NCBI RefSeq assembly: GCF_000143845.1 | Contig: NC_014363.1 | Span: 62,001 to 126,000, forward strand | DNA length: 64,000 nucleotides | Reading direction: 5' to 3' | From: Olsenella uli DSM 7084 | GTDB lineage: Bacteria; Actinomycetota; Coriobacteriia; Coriobacteriales; Atopobiaceae | In this document: piece by piece, positions 44,847 to 55,953 of the stretch | Layout: each line of letters starts with the position of its first letter | Numbering within the stretch: position 1 is the stretch's first letter | The notes under the pieces: model-generated | The model's input: only the letters and a program-made list of their open reading frames with translations | Databases searched by the model: none | What the model was told of the DNA's origin: nothing | Program-made: the position numbers and the translations under genes

Positions 44847-45398
44847 ATGGCAGACGTGCATGAGGACATCGAGAGCGTCATCCTGAGCGAGGAGGACATC
44901 GAGGCCATCGTGAAGCGCATGGGAGGGGAGATCTCTCGTGACTACGACGGCAAGAACCCGCTGATCATCGCCGTTCTGCGCGGGGCCTTCGTGTTCACGG
45001 CCGACCTCATGCGCGCCATCACCGTGCCCTGCGCCGTCGACTTCATGGCGGTCTCGAGCTACGGTGACGGCATCAAGAGCTCGGGGGTCGTACGCATCGT
45101 GAAGGACCTGGACACCAAGATCGAGGGCCGTCACGTCATCATCGCCGAGGACATCCTGGACTCGGGCCTGACCCTGAGCTACCTAATCGATCTCCTGCAG
45201 GCACGTAAGCCCGCGTCGGTCCATGTCGCCACCTTCGCCGTGAAGGACATCAAGGGCAAGGTGCCCGCCATCGATCCCCGCTACGTCGGCACCCACGTGC
45301 CCGATGCGTTCATCGTGGGCTATGGCCTGGACTATGCCGAGCGCTACCGCAACCTCCCCTACGTCGGTGTCCTCAAGTCCGAGGTCTACGCCGGCTAG
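44847..45398 (+). CDS. hpt: Hypoxanthine phosphoribosyltransferase
   Basis: The 183-residue purine salvage enzyme makes IMP or GMP from hypoxanthine or guanine with PRPP. The PRPP loop is VIIAEDILDSGLTLSYL. PLIIAVLRGAFVFTADLMR and YGLDYAERYRNLPYVGVLK are family landmarks. ACGAGGAGGGC precedes the ATG. The position between tilS and ftsH is conserved in many Gram-positive bacteria. Confidence 0.94.
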   Translation: MADVHEDIESVILSEEDIEAIVKRMGGEISRDYDGKNPLIIAVLRGAFVFTADLMRAITVPCAVDFMAVSSYGDGIKSSGVVRIVKDLDTKIEGRHVIIAEDILDSGLTLSYLIDLLQARKPASVHVATFAVKDIKGKVPAIDPRYVGTHVPDAFIVGYGLDYAERYRNLPYVGVLKSEVYAG

Positions 45399-45458
45399 CA
45401 ACGTCGGCCACCGGAGGGTCGGCCCGTACGCCAAGTTCGACAGCAAGGAGCACCACCA

Positions 45459-47433
<1,975 letters not shown>

Positions 47434-47441
<8 letters not shown>

Positions 47442-48237
47442 CGTGTCCGAGAGGCACATCATGTGGTGCGGGCGCACGGCGGACGATGGGACCCGGCTCA
47501 AGATCTACGGCGAGCTGCATCTTCCCGACGGCGCCCAAGACGCGGCGTTCACCCACCTGCGCCTCCCGACCGTCATCATGGCGCACCCCTTCGGCGTGGA
47601 CGGCAGGTCCATGGATGTCTACGCCCAGCTGCTGTGCGATGCCGGCATGGTGGTCTATAACGTCGACTTCTGTGGCGGAGGCCCTCGAGCGCGCTCGGAC
47701 GGGGACATGCTGCACATGTCCGTCGAGACCGAGGCCGCCGACCTGTGGGCAGTCGTCGGCGCCATGGCAGAGGAGCCGTTCTGCGATCCTGGCCGGCTGT
47801 TCCTCATGGGAGCGAGCCAAGGCGCCTTCGTCGCGACCCTCGTTGCCTGTCGCAATCCCCACGTCGTGCGTGCCCTCGCGCTCATGTACCCCGCCTACGT
47901 GCTGCACGATGACGCCAGGAGGCGGTTTGGTGACGGCACGGAGCTGCCGGAGAGCTATGACATGATGGGGTGCGCCGTCGGACGGCGCTACGCAGCGGAC
48001 GCCCTTGCCTGCGACCCATACGTGGAGATGCCCCGCTTTTCCGGCGACGTCCTGCTCATGCAGGGGGATGCCGACCCGATCGTCCCCCTTGCCTTTGCCG
48101 AGCGTGCGGCAGGGGCGTTTCCCCACGCGCGCCTCGAACGCTTCGTGGGGGCTGGCCATGGGTTCTCGGGCGACGACCTCCAACGGTCCTTCAGCTGCGC
48201 CCGTGACTTCTTCCGTGAGGTCTCCGTGCGCGCATAG
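47434..48237 (+). CDS. Alpha/beta hydrolase (dienelactone/acyl-esterase-like)
   Basis: The 267-residue serine hydrolase has the nucleophile elbow LMGASQGAFVATL, an Asp in GDADPIVPL and a His in VGAGHGFSG. An aromatic/acidic N-terminal strand region (IMAHPFGVDGRSMDVYAQL) fits the family of small esterases and lipases. The GTG at 47434 overlaps the ftsH stop; a second GTG at 47443 is equally possible. It is in the same run of genes as ftsH and the aminotransferase. The substrate is unknown. Confidence 0.85.
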
Positions 48238-48257
48238 CGCAAGAGAGAGGAGCAAGC

Positions 48258-49439
48258 ATGGCTATCAACCGGACAAGCTATGACTACGGCTCGGCCAAGT
48301 CGTCCATTCGCGAGATCGCGGCCTACGGGGCGGCCCGCAAGGCGGAGATAGGGGCCGAGAGGGTCTTCGACTTCTCGCTGGGCAACCCCTCCATCCCCGC
48401 GCCCGAGGCGGTGCGGGCCTCCATCGAGAGGAACGTCCGGCTGCCCCCGACCCAACTCCACAGCTACACGCCCGCCGCCGGCCTGCCCTTCGTGCGCCAA
48501 GCCGTCGCAGACTCGCTCAACCGTCGCTTCTCCACCTCGTATCAGGTGGGCGACCTCTACCTCACCTGCGGTGCGGCGGCGTCGCTGTCCATCACGCTCC
48601 ACGCAATCGTTAACCCCGGCGACGAGGTCATCGTGATGGCTCCGTACTTCCCCGAGTACCGCGTCTGGATCGAGGCCTCCGGCGCCCATTGCGTCGAGGT
48701 CAAGGCCGACAGGGACAGCTTTCAGATCGACACGGAGGCCGTGGCGGCGGCAATCACCGCACGGACCAAGGCCGTCCTGATCGACTCGCCCAACAACCCC
48801 GTCGGCGCCGTCTACCCCGCCCAGAACCTCGTCGCCCTCGCCGACGTCCTGCGCGGGCGTTGCCGAGATCTGGGGATAAGGATCTACCTCGTCTCGGACG
48901 AGCCCTATCGTGAGATCACCTACGGTGCGGAGGTGCCCTGGGTGCCAGCCCTCTACGAGCGCGCCATCGTGTGCTACTCCTACTCGAAGTCGCTCTCTCT
49001 GCCGGGCGAGCGCATCGGCTGGGTCCTGGTGCCCGACACCAATCCCGATCACGACGACCTGGTGCCCTCCGTCGCCGGGGCCGGTCGCAAGCTGGGGTTT
49101 GTCTGTGCACCCGCACTCTTCCAGCGCGTGCTTGCGGATTGCGTGGACGAGCCTGTGAACGTCGATGCCTACGCCCGCAACCGAGAGGCGCTCACCCGGG
49201 GCCTCTCCGCGCTCGGCTACGAGTACGTCGAGCCACAGGGGGCGTTCTACCTCTGGGTGAGGTCGCTTGAGCCCGATGCCGAGGCATTCTTCCAGAGGGC
49301 CAAGGCGCTCGAGCTCCTTCCCGTGCCGTCCGACAGCTTCGGCTGCACCGGTTGGGTCCGCCTGGGCTACTGCGTGAGCCACGATACGATCGAGGGATCC
49401 ATGGGTGCCTGGGGGCGCCTCAGGGAGCAGTACCTCTGA
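48258..49439 (+). CDS. PLP-dependent class I aminotransferase
   Basis: The 393-residue fold-type I enzyme carries the PLP lysine in YSYSKSLSLPGERIGW. IDSPNNPVG and the LGNPSIPAP start are aspartate-aminotransferase-like. It probably moves an amino group between an amino acid and 2-oxoglutarate; which amino acid is uncertain. GAGAGGAG lies 6 bases before the ATG. The stop TGA overlaps the following ATG (TGATG), so translation is coupled to the PHP gene. Confidence 0.9.
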   Translation: MAINRTSYDYGSAKSSIREIAAYGAARKAEIGAERVFDFSLGNPSIPAPEAVRASIERNVRLPPTQLHSYTPAAGLPFVRQAVADSLNRRFSTSYQVGDLYLTCGAAASLSITLHAIVNPGDEVIVMAPYFPEYRVWIEASGAHCVEVKADRDSFQIDTEAVAAAITARTKAVLIDSPNNPVGAVYPAQNLVALADVLRGRCRDLGIRIYLVSDEPYREITYGAEVPWVPALYERAIVCYSYSKSLSLPGERIGWVLVPDTNPDHDDLVPSVAGAGRKLGFVCAPALFQRVLADCVDEPVNVDAYARNREALTRGLSALGYEYVEPQGAFYLWVRSLEPDAEAFFQRAKALELLPVPSDSFGCTGWVRLGYCVSHDTIEGSMGAWGRLREQYL

Positions 49440-50332
49440 TGGGGACCTGCACGGGGCGTGACGGCGGGGCCTGTGGCGGCCGCGACTCTCGCCAGACCGG
49501 ATGCCGGCCGCTGCACATCGCCTGTGACGTTCACACCCACACGCTCTTCTCGCGCCATGCCTACTCGACCATCGAGGAGAACGTCCGTGCCGCCGCAGGG
49601 CGCCACATCGAGCTCCTGGGGTCTACGGACCACTTCTCCTCCATGCTGCACCGCGAGGCGACCGGAGAGCGCGCATCGGGCTATGACCTGCGTGACAACC
49701 AGTACTTCCTGAACTATGCCGTCTGGCCGCGCACCTGGCATGGCGTCCGTCTCCTGCATGGCTGCGAGGCGGATATCGTCGATTTGGACGGAAGGCTCTT
49801 TGGCTATGACGCGCCTGTCGCATACGAGATAAACGGTGCGTCCCTTGGCTGTGCGACCACCCTCAAGGAGCGCGTCTTCCGTGACTGCGACTACGTCATC
49901 GCGTCGGTCCACAACGCGGAGTTCGCGCACGGAGCATCCCTCGCACGGACGACGGCCATGTACGTCCATGCCCTCGAGGACCCCAAGGTGCTGATCCTGG
50001 GCCACACCGGGCGCTCAGCCGTGCCGTTCGACATGGACGAGGTCCTGGCCGTGGCCAAGGATCTGGGCAAGCTCATCGAGATCAACGAGGCCACGCTCGT
50101 CTCGCACCAGGAGGCCAGCGGCGCCTGCCGTCGGATCGCGGAGCGCTGCGCCGAGCTGGGCGTCATGGTCTCAACAGGGACTGATGCACACATATCCTGC
50201 GACATCGGTCGCCTCGATCGCGTGAGGTCCCTGCTCGGGGAGATAGGATTTCCCCAGCGGCTCGTCGCCACGCGCGATGCTGAGACCTTCATGGGCGTGC
50301 TCTCCCGTGCGCGGGGGACCCTGCGGGCATAG
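49439..50332 (+). CDS. PHP-domain phosphoesterase
   Basis: The 297-residue protein has the PHP metal motifs ACDVHTHTLFSRHA, GSTDHFSS, HGCEADI, VHNAEF, GHTGR and STGTDAH. It resembles YcdX-type and histidinol-phosphatase-like phosphoesterases. The first 25 residues are Gly/Cys/Arg-rich and may not be real: the ATG overlaps the preceding stop, and no better start is seen. Coupling to the aminotransferase could suggest a joint amino-acid pathway (in histidine synthesis an aminotransferase precedes such a phosphatase), but no other his genes are near. Confidence 0.82.
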   Translation: MGTCTGRDGGACGGRDSRQTGCRPLHIACDVHTHTLFSRHAYSTIEENVRAAAGRHIELLGSTDHFSSMLHREATGERASGYDLRDNQYFLNYAVWPRTWHGVRLLHGCEADIVDLDGRLFGYDAPVAYEINGASLGCATTLKERVFRDCDYVIASVHNAEFAHGASLARTTAMYVHALEDPKVLILGHTGRSAVPFDMDEVLAVAKDLGKLIEINEATLVSHQEASGACRRIAERCAELGVMVSTGTDAHISCDIGRLDRVRSLLGEIGFPQRLVATRDAETFMGVLSRARGTLRA

Positions 50333-50401
50333 GGCCGGACTCCGTGGGCACGGCCCGTCATCGCTTGCTGCGGGTAGTCACGGATGTCGAGGGTTCGGTT
50401 C

Positions 50402-51145
50402 CTACCAGTCGAAGGCGCTTGCGATGTCGCAGGCGCAGACCACGTCAGCCCCCGCGTCCTGGGGAGTGGGCTGCAGGTTCACGATGATGATCGCGTCGCC
50501 CCTGAAATAGCGCACGAGCCCTGCGGCGGGGTACACGACGAGCGAGGTCCCCCCTATGATCAGGAGGTCGCTTGCGGAGATCGCCTCGACTGCGGCGCGC
50601 ACGTCCCCCTCGCCCAGAGGCTCCTCGTACAGCACGACGTCGGGCTTTACCACGCCCCCGCATCGCTTGCAGTGGGGGACGCCGGCCGTGGCCAGCATCC
50701 ACGCCTCGTCGTAGAGCGCGCCGCAGCCCATGCAGTGGTTGCGCTTCGTCGACCCATGGAGTTCGACCACGTTCTTGGAGCCCGCCTTCTGGTGCAGCCC
50801 GTCGATGTTCTGTGTGATGACGACGTCCAGGCCATCCTCTGCCTCAAGTTGGGCGAGCTTGAGGTGGGCCTGGTTGGGCCGGGCGTCTGGGGTGCACATC
50901 ATCGTGCGGTAGAAGTCATAGAACAGCTCGGGCCTCTCGCGCCACAGATGATGGCTCAGCAGTTCCTCGGGCGGGTACTCGCTTGAGAAGTGCTGCCTAT
51001 AGAGGCCATTTTCGCTGCGGAAGTCGGGAATCCCGCTTGCGGTCGAGACTCCCGCCCCGCCAAAGAAGACCGTGTGCGACGCTCGCGCCACATGACCTGC
51101 GAGCACCTGGGCCGCCTCGTGCGCGTCCGTTATGACCTGTCCCAT
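50402..51145 (-). CDS. NAD-dependent protein deacylase (sirtuin, Sir2 family)
   Basis: The 247-residue enzyme removes acyl groups from lysines using NAD. Motifs visible are GAGVSTASGIPDFRS, TQNIDGLH, the catalytic His in VELHGST, two zinc CxxC pairs (CMGC and CKRC), GGTSLVVYPAA and NLQPTPQD. The pattern matches class U/CobB-like bacterial sirtuins. It stands alone, convergent with the PHP gene and divergent from the patatin gene. Confidence 0.94.
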   Translation of the reverse strand: MGQVITDAHEAAQVLAGHVARASHTVFFGGAGVSTASGIPDFRSENGLYRQHFSSEYPPEELLSHHLWRERPELFYDFYRTMMCTPDARPNQAHLKLAQLEAEDGLDVVITQNIDGLHQKAGSKNVVELHGSTKRNHCMGCGALYDEAWMLATAGVPHCKRCGGVVKPDVVLYEEPLGEGDVRAAVEAISASDLLIIGGTSLVVYPAAGLVRYFRGDAIIIVNLQPTPQDAGADVVCACDIASAFDW

Positions 51146-51268
51146 GCCAGCCGCCCCTCTCGTCTTGTCCGACCAAGGTTAACGCCAGGCTACACCTGAT
51201 GTGTCCATGACTACCAGACGCCCGATTGGGTAGAGCAAAGCTCATATATATGGGAAGCGAGGCCAACC

Positions 51269-52168
51269 ATGGAAGATGATCTCACCAACAACATCACCGA
51301 CTGTGCCCTGGTCTTCGAGGGTGGTGGCTACCGCGCCGCCTACACCGCCGCGATTGCGAACGCGCTTCTGCGCGAGGGGCTGTACTTCGACTTCGTCTGT
51401 GGTCTCTCGGCAGGGGCCAGCCATGCCGTCGACTATGTCTCGCGTGACCAGCACCGCGTGAAGGAGGCCTTCATGGGCCGCGACGGCAACGAGCGCATCG
51501 GGGGCGTCCGCTCCCTTCTCCGGGGCAAGGGCTACTTCAATGCGGATTACCTCTACGCGGGCTGCATCGACGACGGACGCCTGCCGTTCGACTTCGCCAC
51601 GTTCTCGCGCAACCCTGCCCGCGTCTCCATCCAGGCGTTCGAGCGCGACACGGGCCGCACCGTCGTGTTCACCAAGGATGACATGCCTGACGTGCATCAG
51701 ATGATCGATCGCGTGCGCGCCAGCTCCACCCTCCCCATGCTGATGAAGCCGCTGCCCATCGAGGGGACGACCTACCTTGACGGAGGTCTGGGCGAGGGGG
51801 CGGGCATACCCGTGCGCATGGCCGAGCAAGCGGGGTTCGACAGGTTCGTCCTCGTGGCAACGCGTCCGGCGGGGTATCGCAAGACGGAGCCCACGGCACG
51901 CGAGCGACGCATGATCGTGCGCTTCGGCAAGAGCCACCCCTACGTGCGCAACGCCCTCCTGACCAGGTGGGAGCGCTACAACGAGGAGCTTGACCGCGTC
52001 GAGAGGCTCGAGGGCGAGGGTCGCTGCCTGGTGGTACGCCCCAACACCATGCCCGTCAAGAGCACCACGCTGGACAGCACCCAGCTGGAGGCCGCCTACC
52101 AGCTGGGTGCGGCACAGGCGCAGCGTGAGATCCCGCGCATAAAGGAGTTCCTGTTCCCCTCGTCCTAG
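51269..52168 (+). CDS. Patatin-like phospholipase
   Basis: The 299-residue lipid acyl hydrolase has the glycine-rich oxyanion loop FEGGGYRAAYTAAI, the nucleophile serine in GLSAGAS, and the catalytic Asp in LDGGLGEG. The product resembles bacterial YjjU/YlbK-type proteins. No signal peptide is present, so it acts inside the cell. GGAAGCGAGG precedes the ATG at 51269. Confidence 0.9.
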   Translation: MEDDLTNNITDCALVFEGGGYRAAYTAAIANALLREGLYFDFVCGLSAGASHAVDYVSRDQHRVKEAFMGRDGNERIGGVRSLLRGKGYFNADYLYAGCIDDGRLPFDFATFSRNPARVSIQAFERDTGRTVVFTKDDMPDVHQMIDRVRASSTLPMLMKPLPIEGTTYLDGGLGEGAGIPVRMAEQAGFDRFVLVATRPAGYRKTEPTARERRMIVRFGKSHPYVRNALLTRWERYNEELDRVERLEGEGRCLVVRPNTMPVKSTTLDSTQLEAAYQLGAAQAQREIPRIKEFLFPSS

Positions 52169-52238
52169 GCGCCCTCGGTCCCCGTGTGGCTCTGCTACCC
52201 TCGTGGGAGCATCTGCCGATCGAGAGGAACCTCATCCC

Positions 52239-53030
52239 ATGGCTGACACCGTCGCGCCCGACCGGGCGCTCAAGCTCGTCTCGTGGAACGTCAACGGCCT
52301 TCGCGCCGTCATGAGGAAGGACCCCAGCTTCCTGCAGATCTTCTCCCAGTTGGACGCCGACGTGTTCGCCATCCAGGAGACCAAGCTGCAGGAGGGACAG
52401 GTCGAGCTTGACCTGCCCGGATACTTCCAGACCTGGAACTTTGCCGAGCGCAAGGGCTACTCGGGCACGGCGGTGTTCTCGCGCGAGGATCCCTTGCGGG
52501 TCATCCGCCAGATCGGGAGTGACGTTGCGGATGACGAGGGGCGCGTCTGTGCCCTTGAGTTTCCCACGTTCTGGTTCGTGGACGTCTACACGCCCAACTC
52601 CAAGCAGGGCCTCGCGCGCATCGAAGAGCGTATGGGCTGGGATGAGCGCTTCCGCCTCTTCCTGCTCGAGCTTGACGCACATAAGCCCATTGTGACCTGC
52701 GGAGACTTCAACGTCGCACACCAGGAGATCGACCTCAGGAACCCCTCCACCAACCATGAGAACCCGGGCTTCTCGGATGCCGAGAGGGATAGCTTCGGCA
52801 GGCTCCTGGATGCGGGCTTCACGGACACCTTCCGCAGCCTCAACCCCGATCTCGAGGGCGCCTACAGCTGGTGGAGCTACCGCATGCGTGCCCGCGAGCG
52901 TAACGTGGGCTGGCGCATCGACTACTTCCTGACGTCGGAGCGTGTCGCCGACAGGATCGAGGGCGCCTCCATCCACGACGAGGTGTTCGGAAGCGACCAC
53001 TGTCCGATCGAGCTGCAGATCAGGCTGTAG
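52239..53030 (+). CDS. xth: Exodeoxyribonuclease III / AP endonuclease
   Basis: The 263-residue base-excision-repair enzyme cuts DNA at abasic sites. Motifs visible are KLVSWNVNGLRAV, IQETKLQEG, GDFNVAHQEIDL, WRIDYFLTS and GSDHCPIEL. The ATG at 52239 has GAGAGG upstream; the family start follows immediately. The Mn/Mg-binding Asp and Glu residues are all present. Confidence 0.95.
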   Translation: MADTVAPDRALKLVSWNVNGLRAVMRKDPSFLQIFSQLDADVFAIQETKLQEGQVELDLPGYFQTWNFAERKGYSGTAVFSREDPLRVIRQIGSDVADDEGRVCALEFPTFWFVDVYTPNSKQGLARIEERMGWDERFRLFLLELDAHKPIVTCGDFNVAHQEIDLRNPSTNHENPGFSDAERDSFGRLLDAGFTDTFRSLNPDLEGAYSWWSYRMRARERNVGWRIDYFLTSERVADRIEGASIHDEVFGSDHCPIELQIRL

Positions 53031-53108
53031 CGCTCGGCGGAGCGCCTGTCCCGTGTGACCCCACGCGGCTACAATGGGACAGCGTGAGGATAGGGACGAG
53101 GAGGCCCA

Positions 53109-53711
53109 ATGGTGGAGCCCACGATGCACGACGGCTGGCGCATGGACCACGACAAGATCGAGCGTGGCGTGCGCCTGATGCTCGCCGGCATGGGCGAGGA
53201 CCCCGATCGCGAGGGGCTCCGTGAGACTCCGGCTCGCGTCGCGCGCGCGCTTGAGGAGAGCTGCGCCGGCCTCTGCCAGGACCCGGCCCTCCTGTTCGAG
53301 AAGTCCTTCGACGTCGGATGCCACGAGATGGTCATCGTGCGCGACATCCCGTTCTACTCGCTGTGCGAGCACCACCTCCTGCCGTTCTTTGGCGTGGCGC
53401 ATGTCGCCTACCTTCCTGGGGAGGATGGGCGCGTCTGTGGCATCTCCAAGCTGGCCCGCGTGGTAGACGTCTTCGCCAAGCGCCCCCAGGTCCAGGAGCA
53501 GCTCACCCGACAGGTCGCCGACGCCGTGATGGAAGGTGTGGGTGCCTCGGGGGTCCTGGTGGTGATGGAGGCCGAGCATCTGTGCATGACCATGCGCGGC
53601 GTGAGGAAGCCCGGGGCCAAGACGACCACCTCGGCTGTCCGCGGCGCGTTCGAGCGTCACGACGCCACCCGCGCCGAGGCCATGAGCCTCATCTTCAACG
53701 GCACCAAGTAG
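53109..53711 (+). CDS. folE: GTP cyclohydrolase I
   Basis: The 200-residue first enzyme of folate synthesis converts GTP to dihydroneopterin triphosphate. Zinc ligands are in [19 protein letters not shown] and in the [11 protein letters not shown] segment. [17 protein letters not shown] is the family C-terminal motif. AGGAGGCCC precedes the ATG. The folP-folK fusion follows 72 bases later. Confidence 0.95.
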   Translation: MVEPTMHDGWRMDHDKIERGVRLMLAGMGEDPDREGLRETPARVARALEESCAGLCQDPALLFEKSFDVGCHEMVIVRDIPFYSLCEHHLLPFFGVAHVAYLPGEDGRVCGISKLARVVDVFAKRPQVQEQLTRQVADAVMEGVGASGVLVVMEAEHLCMTMRGVRKPGAKTTTSAVRGAFERHDATRAEAMSLIFNGTK

Positions 53712-53783
53712 CGGCTACAATCGTGGGGAGCAGGTGCGCGGCACAATCCGCGCACGTCCCCAGCACCTTGGGAGGTTCCACCC

Positions 53784-55223
53784 ATGCTACGAGAGGACTA
53801 CGCAACCTGGCGTTGCGGCAACCACGAGATATCGCTGGCCCGCCCACGCGTCATGGGCATTCTCAATGTGACCCCCGACTCCTTCTCGGACGGGGGAGAG
53901 AACCTCGATCCCCAGAAGGCCGTCGACCGTGCGCTGCAGATGCTGGACGAGGGTGCGGACATCATCGACGTGGGCGGGGAGTCCACGAGGCCGGGCCACA
54001 CACCCGTCTCGCCCGACGAGGAGGCGTCCCGCGTCGTGCCCGTGGTGCGTGGGATCCTCGCCGCCGCGCCGTCAGCCGTCGTCTCCATCGACACCCGTCA
54101 TGCCGGCGTCGCCAAGATGTGCGTGCGCCTGGGTGCCTCGGTCGTCAATGACGTGAGCGGCTTCACCGATTCCCAGATGGTCCAGGTTGCAGCCGAGTCT
54201 TCCTGTGGTTGCGTGGTCATGCATTGGAACAAGCTCAGCGGCGCCAGCTCGCGCCGCTCCGTGCAGCTCGATTCCGCGCGTCCCGTTCGGACCCGCGCGG
54301 CGCGCCCGGTGCCCACCAGCACCCGTCGCTTCACGCTGCCGGAAGAGGCGCCCATCATGCGCGAGATCATGGGCTTCTTGGGAGACCAGGCGCGCACGCT
54401 CATGCGTGCGGGGGTGAGCCACGATCGCATCTGCGTCGATCCTGGTCCTGGCTTCGACAAGAGCGCGGACCAGGACGTCGTGATCCAGCGTGCCACGAGC
54501 AAGCTGGTCTCCATCGGCTATCCCGTGCTGTGCGCCGTGTCGCGCAAGCGCTTCGTGGGGGCCGTCTCCGGCATCGCCACGTCCGACCAGCGCGATGCCG
54601 CGACCGTGGGCGTCACGCTCTCGGCCGTCGAGTCCGGCGCGCGCATCTTGCGCGTCCACGACGTCGCGGGAACGGCCCAGGCCCTCGACGCCTATTGGTC
54701 CGTCGCGAAGGCCGACGCACGCCAGGGCTTCGTGTCGCTGGGGTCCAACGTGGGAGATCGCCTGGGCAATCTGTCCCGAGCCGTTCGTCTGATGAGCGAG
54801 ATCCCCCTGACGCGCGTGGTCCAGGTCAGTCGTGCCTACGAGACCGAGCCCGCCTATGGCATCGCGACCCCCGTGGCAAACGCTGTCGCCGAGATTCGCA
54901 CGGAGCTGCACCCTCTCGTGCTGGTCGATGCCCTGATGGGCGTCGAGCGCCAGCTCAAACGCGTGCGAGACTCCAAGCAGGCTGGATGCGGACCCCGTAC
55001 GATCGACTGTGACCTCTGCTGGGTCGAGGACGAGGAGCATGCTGGTCACAAGCTCACGCTTCCGCATCCCCATCTGGGCGAGCGCGACTACGTCCTCGTC
55101 CCCATGGAGGATCTCATGCACGACCCCGTCCGCTTCCTGATGCATGTCGGCGTCCCCGTCTATGCACCCGAGGACCGTGTCGGTCACGTGATCGGCGAGC
55201 TTGGCGACCTCGACTGGGAGTAG
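53784..55223 (+). CDS. folP-folK: Dihydropteroate synthase fused to HPPK
   Basis: The 479-residue protein joins two folate enzymes. Residues about 1-308 are dihydropteroate synthase (MGILNVTPDSFSDGG, DVGGESTRPG, VDPGPGFDKS, AVSRKRFVG). Residues 314-479 are 6-hydroxymethyl-dihydropterin pyrophosphokinase (VSLGSNVGDR, the CGPRTIDCDL metal site, LPHPHLGERDYVLVPM). Within the synthase, residues about 150-188 are an Arg/Ser/Pro insert directly after the MHWN motif, which is normally MHM. The usual order of separate enzymes is folP-folB-folK; folB (dihydroneopterin aldolase) is not encoded nearby. GGGAGG precedes the ATG. Confidence 0.94.
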   Translation: MLREDYATWRCGNHEISLARPRVMGILNVTPDSFSDGGENLDPQKAVDRALQMLDEGADIIDVGGESTRPGHTPVSPDEEASRVVPVVRGILAAAPSAVVSIDTRHAGVAKMCVRLGASVVNDVSGFTDSQMVQVAAESSCGCVVMHWNKLSGASSRRSVQLDSARPVRTRAARPVPTSTRRFTLPEEAPIMREIMGFLGDQARTLMRAGVSHDRICVDPGPGFDKSADQDVVIQRATSKLVSIGYPVLCAVSRKRFVGAVSGIATSDQRDAATVGVTLSAVESGARILRVHDVAGTAQALDAYWSVAKADARQGFVSLGSNVGDRLGNLSRAVRLMSEIPLTRVVQVSRAYETEPAYGIATPVANAVAEIRTELHPLVLVDALMGVERQLKRVRDSKQAGCGPRTIDCDLCWVEDEEHAGHKLTLPHPHLGERDYVLVPMEDLMHDPVRFLMHVGVPVYAPEDRVGHVIGELGDLDWE

Positions 55224-55229
55224 CTCCTC

Positions 55230-55865
55230 ATGGGTGATGGTGCGATCGCCATGGCGCGTGGCGATTCGGGCGATGGCCACCAGGTGAATGCGGAGCGGAG
55301 GGACGAATCGGCCGGTCCTCGGAGCCTGTCGCTGGTGCTGCGCCTCGATGTACCGATGCAGATGTATGCCTGCCTGCCGGCCGTGCTGGCCCTCGCCGCT
55401 GCTCGCATGCTGCGGTCCGACGGCGTCGACGCCCGCGTGCTCTGGCCATCCGGCGTATCCGTCGCGGGCACCCCCGTGCTGCTCGTCTACGCGCATGCGG
55501 GCTATGACCAGGGGGTGTTCGCAAAGGTCGAGCTTGTCCCCCAGGGCATCGAGGGCGTTGGCCTTCTCGCCCGAGGGAAGGGCATGCTGCGCGATGCCCT
55601 CAGGGAGGGCGCCCGCGGCTGGGAGGTTGCGCTGCAGCGGGCGCGGGTGGTCGCCGGTCCCCTCGCGCCGCTTCTGGGTGACTACTTCGACCTGCTGGAA
55701 CATGCTGGCGGTGAGGTCGAGGTCATCTACCCCAACGGTCGCCCTGCCGCGCGGGGCGTGCTTGCGGGTGTCGACGTCTGGGGCCGCGCGAACGTGCGCA
55801 TCGCCTCGGGGCGTGTGCTCGAGCTCTCGCCGGAGCAGGCCAGCCTGCATGTCGCACGGGGGTGA
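55230..55865 (+). CDS. Biotin-protein-ligase-like protein lacking catalytic motifs
   Basis: This 211-residue protein resembles BirA but is probably not an active ligase. The core SLSLVLRLDVPMQMYACLPA, then VLALAAARMLRSDG and RVLWPSGVSVAG, parallels the BirA region ending in KWPNDI; here the sequence is WPSGV (72-76). The biotin-binding GRGR motif is not found. The C-terminal strands (ARGVLAGVDVWGRANVRIAS, then GRVLELSPEQASL) match the BirA C-terminal domain. It starts 6 bases after folP-folK and lies next to coaX, a frequent neighbour of birA. The function is unknown. Confidence 0.65.
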   Translation: MGDGAIAMARGDSGDGHQVNAERRDESAGPRSLSLVLRLDVPMQMYACLPAVLALAAARMLRSDGVDARVLWPSGVSVAGTPVLLVYAHAGYDQGVFAKVELVPQGIEGVGLLARGKGMLRDALREGARGWEVALQRARVVAGPLAPLLGDYFDLLEHAGGEVEVIYPNGRPAARGVLAGVDVWGRANVRIASGRVLELSPEQASLHVARG

Positions 55866-55953
55866 CGTCAGGGCGAGGGCGCGCCAGGATGACGCAATGC
55901 CGGGTCGCTGCATGCGCATCGCATGGCCCGACGATGGTCCAACCCGACGGCAC

